Source: Candidatus Altarchaeales archaeon (GTDB lineage Archaea; Altiarchaeota; Altiarchaeia; IMC4; QMZM01). From it: 6,631 bases of DNA. The stretch is from assembly GCA_003663115.1 (NCBI GenBank), contig QMZJ01000070.1:1-6631 (forward strand). Reading direction: 5' to 3'. Positions 1-4,705 of this stretch are shown here, one piece after another. The translations under genes and the position numbers were made by a program. Position 1 is the first letter of the stretch, and each line of letters opens with the position of its first letter. Under the pieces are notes generated by a model. It ran no database searches. It worked only from the letters and a program-made list of their open reading frames with translations, and was not told the DNA's origin.

Positions 1-70
1 ATCGAGCCTGCGAAGATAGCACCTGTTTTCGCCAGCCTTTTCTTAAAAGGCTGCTGTGATCTATATCCAT
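1..70 (-). CDS. Possible 5' end of an unidentified minus-strand gene (partial)
   Basis: An ATG on the minus strand (complement of 68-70) opens a frame of 23 codons that runs off the left edge without a stop. It begins MDIDHSSLLRKGW and is basic. A TATA-like TTATAGATA (complement of about 90-98) lies roughly 22 nt upstream, which would suit a leaderless archaeal transcript; there is no Shine-Dalgarno sequence. The fragment is too short to recognise a family. The plus strand is also open in one frame from 1 to the TGA at 115-117 (38 codons), so this could instead be the tail of a plus-strand gene. I prefer the minus-strand reading only because of the promoter-like sequence, and weakly. Confidence 0.25.
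   Translation of the reverse strand, partial: MDIDHSSLLRKGWRKQVLSSQAR
33..53. repeat. Perfect 9-bp inverted repeat
   Basis: The arms at 33-41 and 45-53 (CAGCCTTTT and AAAAGGCTG) are perfectly complementary around a 3-nt CTT loop. It lies inside the possible partial gene on the minus strand. It has no adjacent T-run typical of an intrinsic terminator, so no function is assigned. Confidence 0.5.
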
Positions 71-121
71 TAATTTATAGGCAATTCGTATCTATAAGCA
101 AAATTAAAACTAGTTGAGATC

Positions 122-134
122 AAAACGGGAAAAA
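122..134 (-). terminator. Oligo-T termination signal after tRNA-Met
   Basis: Read on the minus strand, a T5 run (134-130) and then a T4 run (125-122) begin 33 nt past the tRNA-Met 3' end. Archaeal RNA polymerase stops at short oligo-T stretches, so these are the likely end of the tRNA-Met transcript. The call rests on position and composition only. Confidence 0.4.
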
Positions 135-166
135 CCTTATGATACCGGTTCAGACAGAGAAGGAGT

Positions 167-289
167 TGCCGAGGGTGGGACTTGAACCCACGACTTCCAC
201 GTGTCTCAGCTCTCCGGAAGAGTGTCCTATGAAATCGGATTGGGTCCGGCTTATGAGCGTGGCACTCTAACCAGCTGAGCTACCTCGGC
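167..289 (-). tRNA. tRNA-Met(CAT), intron-containing, probably the elongator
   Basis: The minus-strand transcript folds as a full cloverleaf. The acceptor strands are GCCGAGG (289-283) and CCTCGGC (174-168) with discriminator A at 167. The T arm is GTGGG-TTCAAGT-CCCAC (191-175). The D arm has GCTC/GAGT. The anticodon stem CCACG/CGTGG encloses the loop CTCATA+A with anticodon CAT at 255-253. A 49-nt intron (251-203) interrupts between nucleotides 37 and 38, leaving a 74-nt mature tRNA; CCA is not encoded. The acceptor starts with a normal G1-C72 pair and the anticodon stem lacks the three G-C pairs of archaeal initiators, so elongator Met is favoured. A CAT-anticodon isoleucine tRNA (agmatidine-modified) cannot be excluded from sequence alone. 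Confidence 0.93.
203..251 (-). other. 49-nt intron in tRNA-Met
   Basis: The exon bases CTCA (257-254) pair with TGAG near the 3' end of the intron (208-205), giving the 4-bp central helix of a canonical bulge-helix-bulge. The flanking 3-nt bulges are TA^A at the 5' site and AC^A at the 3' site, each cut after its second base by archaeal splicing endonuclease. The intron begins GCCGGA and contains TCCGG, so an internal stem with a bulge is likely. I see no C/D or H/ACA guide-RNA boxes. Confidence 0.88.
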
Positions 290-311
290 GTGATGATATC
301 TGCCATCGGCG

Positions 312-318
312 CTTAAAT
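312..318 (-). promoter_or_regulatory. Possible TATA box of tRNA-Met
   Basis: On the minus strand ATTTAAG lies with its centre about 26 nt before the tRNA 5' end at 289. That is the usual archaeal TATA spacing for a tRNA transcribed with almost no leader. The match to the TATA consensus is only moderate. Confidence 0.35.
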
Positions 319-428
319 CCGCCAATTTTTCTGTACTAAATCAGATATAGATACAGAATTTATATATTCGATATACCTAATATTAAACTCATGAAACCCT
401 TCTTGATTTTCTAAAGAATGGGTTGAAA

Positions 429-443
429 AAGATTATATCCGAG
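429..443 (+). promoter_or_regulatory. TATA-like element upstream of tRNA-Tyr (shared 15-mer, copy 1)
   Basis: AAGATTATATCCGAG contains a TATA-like TTATAT preceded by purines resembling a BRE. It matches 14 of 15 bases in the element at 680-694 ahead of the RAM gene. The centre is only about 19 nt from the tRNA 5' end, shorter than the usual 25-27 nt, so the exact box may begin slightly upstream in the A-run at 426-430. Confidence 0.4.
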
Positions 444-454
444 TGATCCAATAA

Positions 455-619
455 CCCGCCTTAGCGTAGCCTGGTTTAACGCGGCCGGCTGTAGTTTGTT
501 TTTGGGTCCTCCCAAAGAGGCCGTGAGCTAAGACTGGCGGACCCCGAGAAATAAAGTTTCTGGGTCTACCAGTTACAGCAGTAACCGGCAGATCCCCCGT
601 TCAAATCGGGGAGGCGGGA
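455..619 (+). tRNA. tRNA-Tyr(GTA), intron-containing
   Basis: The acceptor strands CCCGCCT (455-461) and AGGCGGG (612-618) pair fully, with discriminator A at 619. The first pair is C1-G72, an identity feature of archaeal and eukaryotic tRNA-Tyr. The D stem is GCGT/ACGC with an 11-nt loop. The anticodon stem is GCCGG/CCGGC (484-488, 585-589), the loop is CTGTAG+A, and the anticodon GTA is at 491-493. The T arm is CCCCG-TTCAAAT-CGGGG (595-611). An 89-nt intron (495-583) sits between nucleotides 37 and 38; the mature tRNA is 76 nt and CCA is not encoded. U33-G-U35-A-G37 reads UGUAG, matching the UNUAR target of Pus7-type pseudouridine synthases that modify U35 in tRNA-Tyr; that modification is an inference from family knowledge. 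Confidence 0.95.
495..583 (+). other. 89-nt structured intron in tRNA-Tyr
   Basis: The splice sites form a canonical bulge-helix-bulge. CTGT (489-492) pairs with GCAG (578-581), with bulges AG^T at 493-495 and TA^A at 582-584. Inside are a 6-bp hairpin TTTGGG-TCCT-CCCAAA (501-516) and a 9-bp hairpin with a 2-nt bulge built from ACCC+AGAAA and TTTCT+GGGT (541-565). A competing pairing GGGTCC (504-509) with GGACCC (539-544) is also possible. It is longer and more structured than the other two introns here. No convincing box C/D pair is present. Confidence 0.88.
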
Positions 620-679
620 CTACACCAAAATTATAAGAAATCGTATCAAACCCTTGAGGAGAGGTATGAAGCGGAGAGC

Positions 680-694
680 AAGATTATATCCAAG
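680..694 (+). promoter_or_regulatory. Probable TATA element of the RAM-domain gene (shared 15-mer, copy 2)
   Basis: AAGATTATATCCAAG places a TATA centre near 686, predicting transcription start around 712 and a leader of about 30 nt that includes the ribosome binding site. It is nearly identical to the element before tRNA-Tyr at 429-443, which supports a promoter role for both. Confidence 0.45.
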
Positions 695-727
695 CAATTA
701 TAGTGGATTTATTTACTACTAATATCA

Positions 728-738
728 GAGGAAGGTGG
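728..738 (+). promoter_or_regulatory. Ribosome binding site of the RAM-domain gene
   Basis: The purine-rich GAGGAAGGTGG includes GGTG, complementary to the archaeal 16S 3' end, about 5 nt before the ATG at 743. This fixes the start and is the clearest Shine-Dalgarno sequence in the window; several other genes look leaderless. Confidence 0.7.
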
Positions 739-742
739 TAAA

Positions 743-961
743 ATGAAGGCATATGTATTGATAAAAACAACTGGCGGAAAGGCCAGAGACGTTTTGAATA
801 AGATCCGTACTATGGATGGTGTGAAAGAGGCTAGCGGGACATACGGATCATTTGACATAATTGCAAAAATGGAGGCAGAAGACCTTGCTAGCCTGGTGGT
901 TGACGAGATAAGGAGATTAGATGGTGTTGTAGATACGAACACATTGATCGTAGCGCTTTAA
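743..961 (+). CDS. Stand-alone Lrp/AsnC ligand-binding (RAM) domain protein
   Basis: This is a 72-residue cytosolic protein consisting of one AsnC/Lrp effector-binding (RAM) domain with no helix-turn-helix. The beta-alpha-beta-beta-alpha-beta pattern is visible: MKAYVLIKTT, an amphipathic helix from GKARDVLNKI, MDGVKEASGTYG, SFDIIAKMEA, a helix through LASLVVDEIRRL, then VVDTNTLIVAL. The GTYGSFDIIAKM block is the family's conserved turn-strand. Full-length Lrp proteins are about 150 residues, but isolated RAM proteins of 70-80 residues are common in archaea and normal at this length. They form dimers and higher oligomers that bind amino acids or other small ligands, and may modulate full-length Lrp proteins; the ligand and partner here are unknown. 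It is monocistronic, between two tRNA genes, with its own TATA element, strong RBS and a following T9 run. Confidence 0.9.
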   Translation: MKAYVLIKTTGGKARDVLNKIRTMDGVKEASGTYGSFDIIAKMEAEDLASLVVDEIRRLDGVVDTNTLIVAL

Positions 962-964
962 TGA

Positions 965-973
965 TTTTTTTTT
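965..973 (+). terminator. T9 terminator after the RAM-domain gene
   Basis: A run of nine T residues starts 3 nt after the TAA stop, with no GC hairpin before it. This is typical of archaeal oligo-T termination and separates the RAM transcript from tRNA-Asp. Confidence 0.65.
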
Positions 974-1016
974 GCCCAAGTGGTGCTCGACCTCAGTTTT
1001 GTCATACTTTGCGGTT

Positions 1017-1126
1017 GCCCCGGTGGTGTAGTGGACTATCATGTGAGCCTGTCGCAAACTTTTAAGATTTGACCAAAAAAAGTTTGCAGTCAGCTTACGA
1101 CTCGGGTTCGAATCCCGACCGGGGCG
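1017..1126 (+). tRNA. tRNA-Asp(GTC), intron-containing
   Basis: The acceptor GCCCCGG (1017-1023) pairs with CCGGGGC (1119-1125), with discriminator G at 1126 as expected for Asp. The D arm has the short GTG/CAT-type stem typical of tRNA-Asp. The anticodon stem is TGAGC/GCTTA (1044-1048, 1093-1097), with anticodon GTC at 1051-1053. The T arm is TCGGG-TTCGAAT-CCCGA (1102-1118). A 37-nt intron (1055-1091) lies between nucleotides 37 and 38, leaving a 73-nt mature tRNA without encoded CCA. I see no strong TATA box in 974-1016; the sequence there is mixed and the promoter is unassigned. Confidence 0.95.
1055..1091 (+). other. 37-nt intron in tRNA-Asp
   Basis: CTGT (1049-1052) pairs with GCAG (1086-1089), flanked by the bulges CG^C and TC^A: a canonical bulge-helix-bulge. 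The intron itself is a simple hairpin with a perfect 8-bp stem, AAACTTTT (1056-1063) with AAAAGTTT (1078-1085), and a 14-nt loop. The central helix sequences are the same as in the tRNA-Tyr intron. Confidence 0.9.
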
Positions 1127-1131
1127 TTTTT
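1127..1131 (+). terminator. T5 terminator after tRNA-Asp
   Basis: A TTTTT run immediately follows the tRNA 3' end and is the likely transcription stop. The next gene is convergent. The rest of 1132-1197 shows nothing recognisable, and no clear terminator for the minus-strand operon. Confidence 0.5.
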
Positions 1132-1197
1132 AACTTGCTTTACTAAGGCTTTCAATCTACCGTCAATTTATTCTCTGTATCATATTCTGAGTTATAC

Positions 1198-2067
1198 TTA
1201 TCGAGCCATCCTCTGGAGGATGTCTGTTCTCGTTATTATTCCGACTGGTTTTCCGTTATCCATCACTATCAGCCTGCCGACATCGTGCTTCTCCATCTTT
1301 CTGATGCAGGTGAGAAGTTTTGAGTCCTTACCAATTGTTAATACCTCTTTTATTGCTATGTCCCTTGCCTTTACATCTATCTTTCCCTTGGCTACCGATC
1401 TGACGATCTCCTCAACAGTTACTATACCCTTCAGCTTCCCATTATCAATTATGGGGGCGGCATTAATCCTATTTTCCAACAGGATTTTTCCGCATTCCTT
1501 TAGTCCCATGTCCGATGTAATACTTATCAGTTTTCTCGTCGCGACATCACCGACCTTGCCCTTTGGGATGCTCGTTATGCTGTGAGTATCGATCAATATC
1601 TCCCTCTTTGTATCATCCCTTCCAATGACCTCTCCCTTTATCACAACACGGTTCACGGGTGTGGGTCCGATCTTTATAATTTCGTGATCCTTTATCTTTC
1701 TCGTGTCACCGATGACGCTTATTATAGCCCTGCACTCACTCGGGTGGGTAACCTTTATAAAAACGATCTTCTGGACCGAGATCCCCTCGATCCTCTTGCC
1801 ATGCCTGTACAGGGAAACCTCGTACGGCTTTTCAACGGGCTCTATACCCAGTGCCTCGTATGCCTCCATGCATGGAGTATAACCCCCCTTCGGTCCCGGA
1901 ACACCATCCACATAGCCCAATGCCCTCAGGGTCTGCATCTGATTTCTTATGGTTCCGGGGGATCTCCCGAGTAATTTAGATATATCCTCGCCCTTTACGT
2001 ACCCCTTCTTTTTATCATAGAGCTCAATCAATGCTTCCAGAATCTCCCTCTGTGCCGTGCCGATCAT
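1198..2067 (-). CDS. HTH-DUF293-CBS transcriptional regulator
   Basis: This 289-residue predicted transcriptional regulator has three parts. Residues about 5-65 are a winged helix: the recognition region is ISKLLGRSPGTIRNQMQTL and the wing carries GPKGGYTP. Residues about 80-165 are the DUF293-like archaeal middle domain, ending before SIPKGKVGDV. Residues about 170-289 are a CBS pair: the first CBS has INAAPIIDNGKLKGIVTVEEI and the second has HDVGRLIVMDNGKPVGIITRTDIL. This matches the archaeal group of regulators with C-terminal CBS domains typified by MJ1232. CBS pairs usually bind adenine nucleotides or S-adenosylmethionine, so the protein probably couples DNA binding to nucleotide or energy state; ligand and target genes are unknown. 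Its ATG overlaps the FKBP stop as ATGA, with GGAG 11 nt upstream, so it is second in a coupled operon. No transmembrane segment is seen. Confidence 0.88.
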   Translation of the reverse strand: MIGTAQREILEALIELYDKKKGYVKGEDISKLLGRSPGTIRNQMQTLRALGYVDGVPGPKGGYTPCMEAYEALGIEPVEKPYEVSLYRHGKRIEGISVQKIVFIKVTHPSECRAIISVIGDTRKIKDHEIIKIGPTPVNRVVIKGEVIGRDDTKREILIDTHSITSIPKGKVGDVATRKLISITSDMGLKECGKILLENRINAAPIIDNGKLKGIVTVEEIVRSVAKGKIDVKARDIAIKEVLTIGKDSKLLTCIRKMEKHDVGRLIVMDNGKPVGIITRTDILQRMAR

Positions 2068-2732
2068 CTTTTATTTTTCTCCCAGACCTCATCGAATTTT
2101 ATTCTATCGATATCAAGATATTTGAATGTTTCAGCAGTAAAGGAGGCCTTTCTTGCAAGAATATTCCTGTCTTTATAGGCACTCTCCGGTATCGTTATGG
2201 TTAGGGTCTTCTTGGCCTGTTTAATCCCAAAATTATCGGAGCTATTAAAGCTCCTCTCCAGAAGGAACCTTATTTTATCCTCCCTGGTCCTGGCCTTTTC
2301 CTCTATCTTGACATCAAATACAAGGGTTTTTCCAGCTAGTTCAGGGTTAAAATCAACCCTCACCCTCCCACCGGCAATGGTCTGAACCCTGGCAATCCTT
2401 CCGTCGATCTCGATTGGCATTCCAGGTATCGGAGTTATTCTCTGTTCTTTAAATTTCCTGAGAGGCACAATCCTGATTAAATCCGGATTTCTCTTTCCAT
2501 AACCCTTCTCGGGGGGTATCTCAATTGTCTTCTCTTCGCCAACCTTCATCCCCTCTAACGCCTCGTCCAGGCCCCGAACGACATGGCCCTCTCCAACCAC
2601 GATGGGGAGGGGTTTATAGGTTCTTTTCTCGTCGTAGATGCCCTCCTTTTTAGCTATATCCTCTCTCGTTGTATCGAAGACTCTCCCATCCTTTATCTTA
2701 CCTGTATAAGATATCTTGATGAAATCTGCCAT
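2064..2732 (-). CDS. Long-type FKBP peptidyl-prolyl cis-trans isomerase
   Basis: This 222-residue cytosolic FKBP has the architecture of archaeal 26-kDa long-type FKBPs and bacterial SlyD. The catalytic FKBP fold opens with FIKISYTGKIKDGRVFDTT (residues 4-22), continues with LPIVVGEGHVVRGLDEALEGM (42-62), which includes the active-site V-G-E-G-x-V block, and ends with FNPELAGKTLVFDVKI (128-143). An inserted chaperone (IF) domain occupies about 85-125. The C-terminal extension (about 145-222) is the module found in the archaeal long type. It should catalyse proline isomerisation and hold unfolded proteins. A typical short FKBP is about 150 residues, so the extra length is the C-terminal domain, not an error. 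No SlyD-type His-rich metal tail is present. The ATG at 2732 has no Shine-Dalgarno; AT-rich sequence upstream suggests a leaderless transcript. It is the first gene of an operon with the HTH-CBS regulator. Confidence 0.95.
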   Translation of the reverse strand: MADFIKISYTGKIKDGRVFDTTREDIAKKEGIYDEKRTYKPLPIVVGEGHVVRGLDEALEGMKVGEEKTIEIPPEKGYGKRNPDLIRIVPLRKFKEQRITPIPGMPIEIDGRIARVQTIAGGRVRVDFNPELAGKTLVFDVKIEEKARTREDKIRFLLERSFNSSDNFGIKQAKKTLTITIPESAYKDRNILARKASFTAETFKYLDIDRIKFDEVWEKNKR

Positions 2733-2738
2733 TTTGTA

Positions 2739-2766
2739 ATGATTTATAATTTAAAATTAATAACTT
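2739..2766. promoter_or_regulatory. Shared AT-rich divergent promoter
   Basis: Only 45 nt separate the FKBP start (minus) from the membrane protein start (plus). For the plus gene, TTTATAAT (2743-2750) is centred about 31 nt before the ATG. For the minus gene, TTTAAATT and TTATTAATT on the opposite strand lie about 18-25 nt before the ATG. The two boxes overlap, so the promoters must compete or share TBP binding. Confidence 0.55.
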
Positions 2767-2777
2767 AATCTGTTGAG

Positions 2778-4007
2778 ATGGCGAAGAGGAAAAAGAGGTT
2801 GCGGGTTAAGGAGGGAAAGGATTCCGGGAAGAACCCCTCAAGGTTTATGATTTATCTTATGATAGCTGCAATGCTTTTTTCTGGTTTTTATATGCTCAGA
2901 TGGGGTGGGCCAGAAAAAGAGAATAAATCCTTACCGAGCATGGAAACATATGATGTGAGACAGGTGGGTAACGCTTCAATACTGACAAGCGTCAGAGATA
3001 TAGGGACGGAGATAGTAGCCGAGATTAATACACCCCTCAGTTTTGAGACTATCAGAGATATACAGAATACATCACTCGATGGATTGAAAAGAATAACCCT
3101 GGAGGTGGGAAATCCGGTATTTTATGAGTCCGCAATAGAGGGTAGAACCTATCTATTGCTTAGATTCACATTTGATGAGCTCGATGACAATAGAACGAAT
3201 TCTGTAAAGAATATATTGAATAGTAAACTTGGAACCAATAATTATGAACTTCTTAGGGGGTGTATGGGAAGTCTACCAGTAAACATTTCTGGTCCCGGGA
3301 CAGACAGGGTGTATTTCCCGTGCGGATTCGACACGGAGAAGGATGACTACTTTAGAATATTCTTACTAAAGAAGACAAAGGATGGCCTGTTTGAGGGCAC
3401 GATAGGTTTTGTGGAAAAGAAGATTGGGATTGGACCCGTTATCGATGCAGATGTAGTGAATATCACCAATATTTTAGCCCAGGGAATTATTGAATCCGAC
3501 TTCTATCCCGAGAGATTGTATAGAATTAATACAAGCGATATGGAAATCCTTCCTCCCAGAGTTCTTATCAACAAGACACTGAAGGATGAAATCCTGGAAG
3601 AGATAGATTCTCTTCCGGGGGTAGATGTCAGAACGGAGGATAATAAAACGATAATATCCTTTAACAGCTCTCACGAAAATATCACGAGAATTCTGGAGAT
3701 AGAGAATATACCCTATAAGCTGGAGACGGGTTATCTTGCCCTTACTCTTCCAGAAAACACAAGTGTTTCCTTCATAAATTACACACTAAATGAAGCCAGG
3801 ATAAGCAATATAACCTTTGAGAAGACCGGATCGGTATCTCTGCCGGAGGAGGTTATTATAGATGGTAAGCTCGTTACCATCCCGAATAACGACAGATTTA
3901 ACGCCTTGTTAAAGATTGACACGGAGATTGATGATAGAATCAATGTCTCTCTAAATAGTCTCGAATACGGCGACCAGATCTTCATCGTGGGTGCCGAGGA
4001 GATCTAG
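2778..4007 (+). CDS. Unrecognised single-span membrane protein with a large, sequon-rich outer domain
   Basis: I do not recognise this 409-residue protein. Residues 1-21 are strongly basic (MAKRKKRLRVKEGK) and cytosolic by the positive-inside rule. Residues about 23-41 (MIYLMIAAMLFSGFYML) form one transmembrane segment or uncleaved signal anchor. Residues 45-409 are soluble and face outward. The outer part holds 14 N-x-S/T sequons (N65, 97, 138, 169, 228, 251, 265, 289, 296, 301, 327, 334, 344, 389), consistent with S-layer-type N-glycosylation. It has exactly two cysteines, C162 and C182, a possible disulfide. Segments such as 268-306 (helix, VDVRTED, NKTIISF, helix) read like small alpha/beta sandwich domains, and 350-409 is beta-rich. 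No peptidase, sortase or metal-site motif is seen. The ATG at 2778 follows only a weak TTGAG, so initiation is probably near-leaderless from the divergent promoter. The TAG stop lies in a 33-bp duplicated sequence. Confidence 0.85.
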   Translation: MAKRKKRLRVKEGKDSGKNPSRFMIYLMIAAMLFSGFYMLRWGGPEKENKSLPSMETYDVRQVGNASILTSVRDIGTEIVAEINTPLSFETIRDIQNTSLDGLKRITLEVGNPVFYESAIEGRTYLLLRFTFDELDDNRTNSVKNILNSKLGTNNYELLRGCMGSLPVNISGPGTDRVYFPCGFDTEKDDYFRIFLLKKTKDGLFEGTIGFVEKKIGIGPVIDADVVNITNILAQGIIESDFYPERLYRINTSDMEILPPRVLINKTLKDEILEEIDSLPGVDVRTEDNKTIISFNSSHENITRILEIENIPYKLETGYLALTLPENTSVSFINYTLNEARISNITFEKTGSVSLPEEVIIDGKLVTIPNNDRFNALLKIDTEIDDRINVSLNSLEYGDQIFIVGAEEI

Positions 4008-4037
4008 AGCCTGAGATCAACCACTCGCAGAGCTTCT
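4005..4037. repeat. 33-bp direct repeat, copy 1
   Basis: This copy starts exactly at the T of the membrane protein's TAG stop and is identical over 33 bp to 4108-4140, with an offset of 103 bp. On the minus strand it repeats the codons for KLCEWLISGS, the near-C-terminal residues of the convergent XTPase, but lies beyond that gene's stop and so is untranslated. Confidence 0.95.
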
Positions 4038-4040
4038 AAA

Positions 4041-4073
4041 ATCAAGCTTTTCTTTAAGAAAGAAAACCTTGAT
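4041..4073. terminator. Long hairpin between convergent genes, possible bidirectional terminator
   Basis: The arms 4041-4055 (ATCAAGCTTTTCTTT) and 4059-4073 (AAAGAAAACCTTGAT) pair at 14 of 15 positions, with one C-C mismatch and a 3-nt loop. The arms supply T-runs on both strands. On the plus strand a further T6 at 4103-4108 follows. It sits between the membrane protein stop and the XTPase stop, where both transcripts must end. The first 11 bases recur at 4096-4106. Confidence 0.55.
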
Positions 4074-4096
4074 CAAAAGAAAGGAAAATTTCTTCA

Positions 4097-4657
4097 TCAA
4101 GCTTTTTTAGAGCCTGAGATCAACCACTCGCAGAGCTTCTGGAATGCCTTTTTTCTATGGGAGACTCTGGCCTTCAGATCCGGGTCCTCCGCAAACGTTC
4201 TTTTGTAGTTTATTGGAATAAAAATGGGGTCGTAGCCGAAGCCTTCTACGCCTCTCTTTTTATCCGCTATCGAACCCCCGACAATACCCTTAAATATCTT
4301 TACGCCGTTCTCATCGCAGTAACCTATTGCGGAGATGAAGCTTGCCCTTCTATTTTTCTCACCCCTCAACAGCTTCAGAATTCCATCGTTTCCGATCTTT
4401 CGGAATACAAAGGAAGAGAACGAACCTGGAAACCCATTCAGTGCTTCGATGAATAATCCGGTGTCCTCCACGATTACTGGCTCTTTAACTCTATCAAAGA
4501 CGAATCTTGCTCCCTCTTCTGCAACTCTTGAAACATCCTCATCCCTGATCTCCGGGTAGCTCTGTTTAATCTGAATGAATTCCATGCCGAATTTCTTCCC
4601 GACCAGATTCCCTTCCCTTACCTTGTGTGGGTTTGAGGTTGCGAATTTGACTTTCAT
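4097..4657 (-). CDS. XTP/dITP pyrophosphatase (Ham1/RdgB family)
   Basis: This 186-residue cytosolic house-cleaning enzyme hydrolyses XTP, ITP and dITP to the monophosphate plus pyrophosphate, keeping deaminated purines out of DNA and RNA. The family motifs appear in order: FATSNPHKVREG (residues 5-16, the T/SxNxxK phosphate-binding block); YPEIRDED (34-41); VEDTGLFIEALNGFPG (63-78), with the metal-binding/catalytic ED; GVEGFGYDPIFIP (136-148), the base-recognition loop; and SHRKKAF (166-172). Length is normal for the archaeal family (about 180-190). The block before SHR reads LKARV instead of the more usual EKNxI, a mild deviation. The C-terminal residues KLCEWLISGS lie on the 33-bp duplicated sequence, so the last few residues may be recent. 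There is no Shine-Dalgarno before the ATG at 4657, suggesting a leaderless or short-leader transcript from the region shared with pyrG. Confidence 0.95.
   Translation of the reverse strand: MKVKFATSNPHKVREGNLVGKKFGMEFIQIKQSYPEIRDEDVSRVAEEGARFVFDRVKEPVIVEDTGLFIEALNGFPGSFSSFVFRKIGNDGILKLLRGEKNRRASFISAIGYCDENGVKIFKGIVGGSIADKKRGVEGFGYDPIFIPINYKRTFAEDPDLKARVSHRKKAFQKLCEWLISGSKKA
4108..4140. repeat. 33-bp direct repeat, copy 2 (within the XTPase gene)
   Basis: This is the in-gene copy: on the minus strand it encodes KLCEWLISGS near the XTPase C-terminus. Only SKKA and the stop follow it. It is identical to 4005-4037, and because it is coding it is probably the source copy. Confidence 0.95.
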
Positions 4658-4671
4658 TGTACACAGATATC

Positions 4672-4692
4672 TCGATCATAAATATTTCGATC
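4672..4692. promoter_or_regulatory. TCGATC direct repeat in the XTPase/pyrG divergent region
   Basis: TCGATC occurs at 4672-4677 and 4687-4692, a 15-bp spacing that flanks an ATAAATATT core. On the minus strand the core offers a second TATA-like box about 23 nt before the XTPase start. It could be an operator, but six bases repeated twice is weak evidence. Confidence 0.2.
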
Positions 4693-4697
4693 TTTGG

Positions 4698-4705
4698 TAT
4701 ATAAA
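4698..4705 (+). promoter_or_regulatory. TATA box of the CTP synthase gene
   Basis: TATATAAA is centred 31 nt before the pyrG ATG at 4733, predicting a transcript start around 4728 and a leader of only a few bases, which fits the lack of a Shine-Dalgarno sequence. Read on the minus strand (TTTATATA) it is 44 nt from the XTPase ATG and could serve that gene too. Confidence 0.65.

Noticed and set aside
1..117. Plus-strand open frame of 38 codons ending in TGA at 115-117, as the tail of an upstream gene.
   Set aside because: Too short to distinguish from chance, no recognisable motif, and it conflicts with the minus-strand start that has a promoter-like sequence; left as an alternative only.
203..583. 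Box C/D guide RNA inside the tRNA-Met or tRNA-Tyr intron.
   Set aside because: CTGA-like strings occur, but no matching RTGATGA box C at the right spacing is present in either intron.
1582..1974. Plus-strand ORF of 130 codons opposite the HTH-CBS gene (also 1220-1585).
   Set aside because: Antisense shadow of a well-supported gene; the translation has no recognisable domain or consistent composition.
4005..4140. CRISPR-like repeat-spacer unit.
   Set aside because: Only two repeats with a 70-bp spacer, and one repeat is protein-coding sequence of the XTPase. No cas genes or further units.
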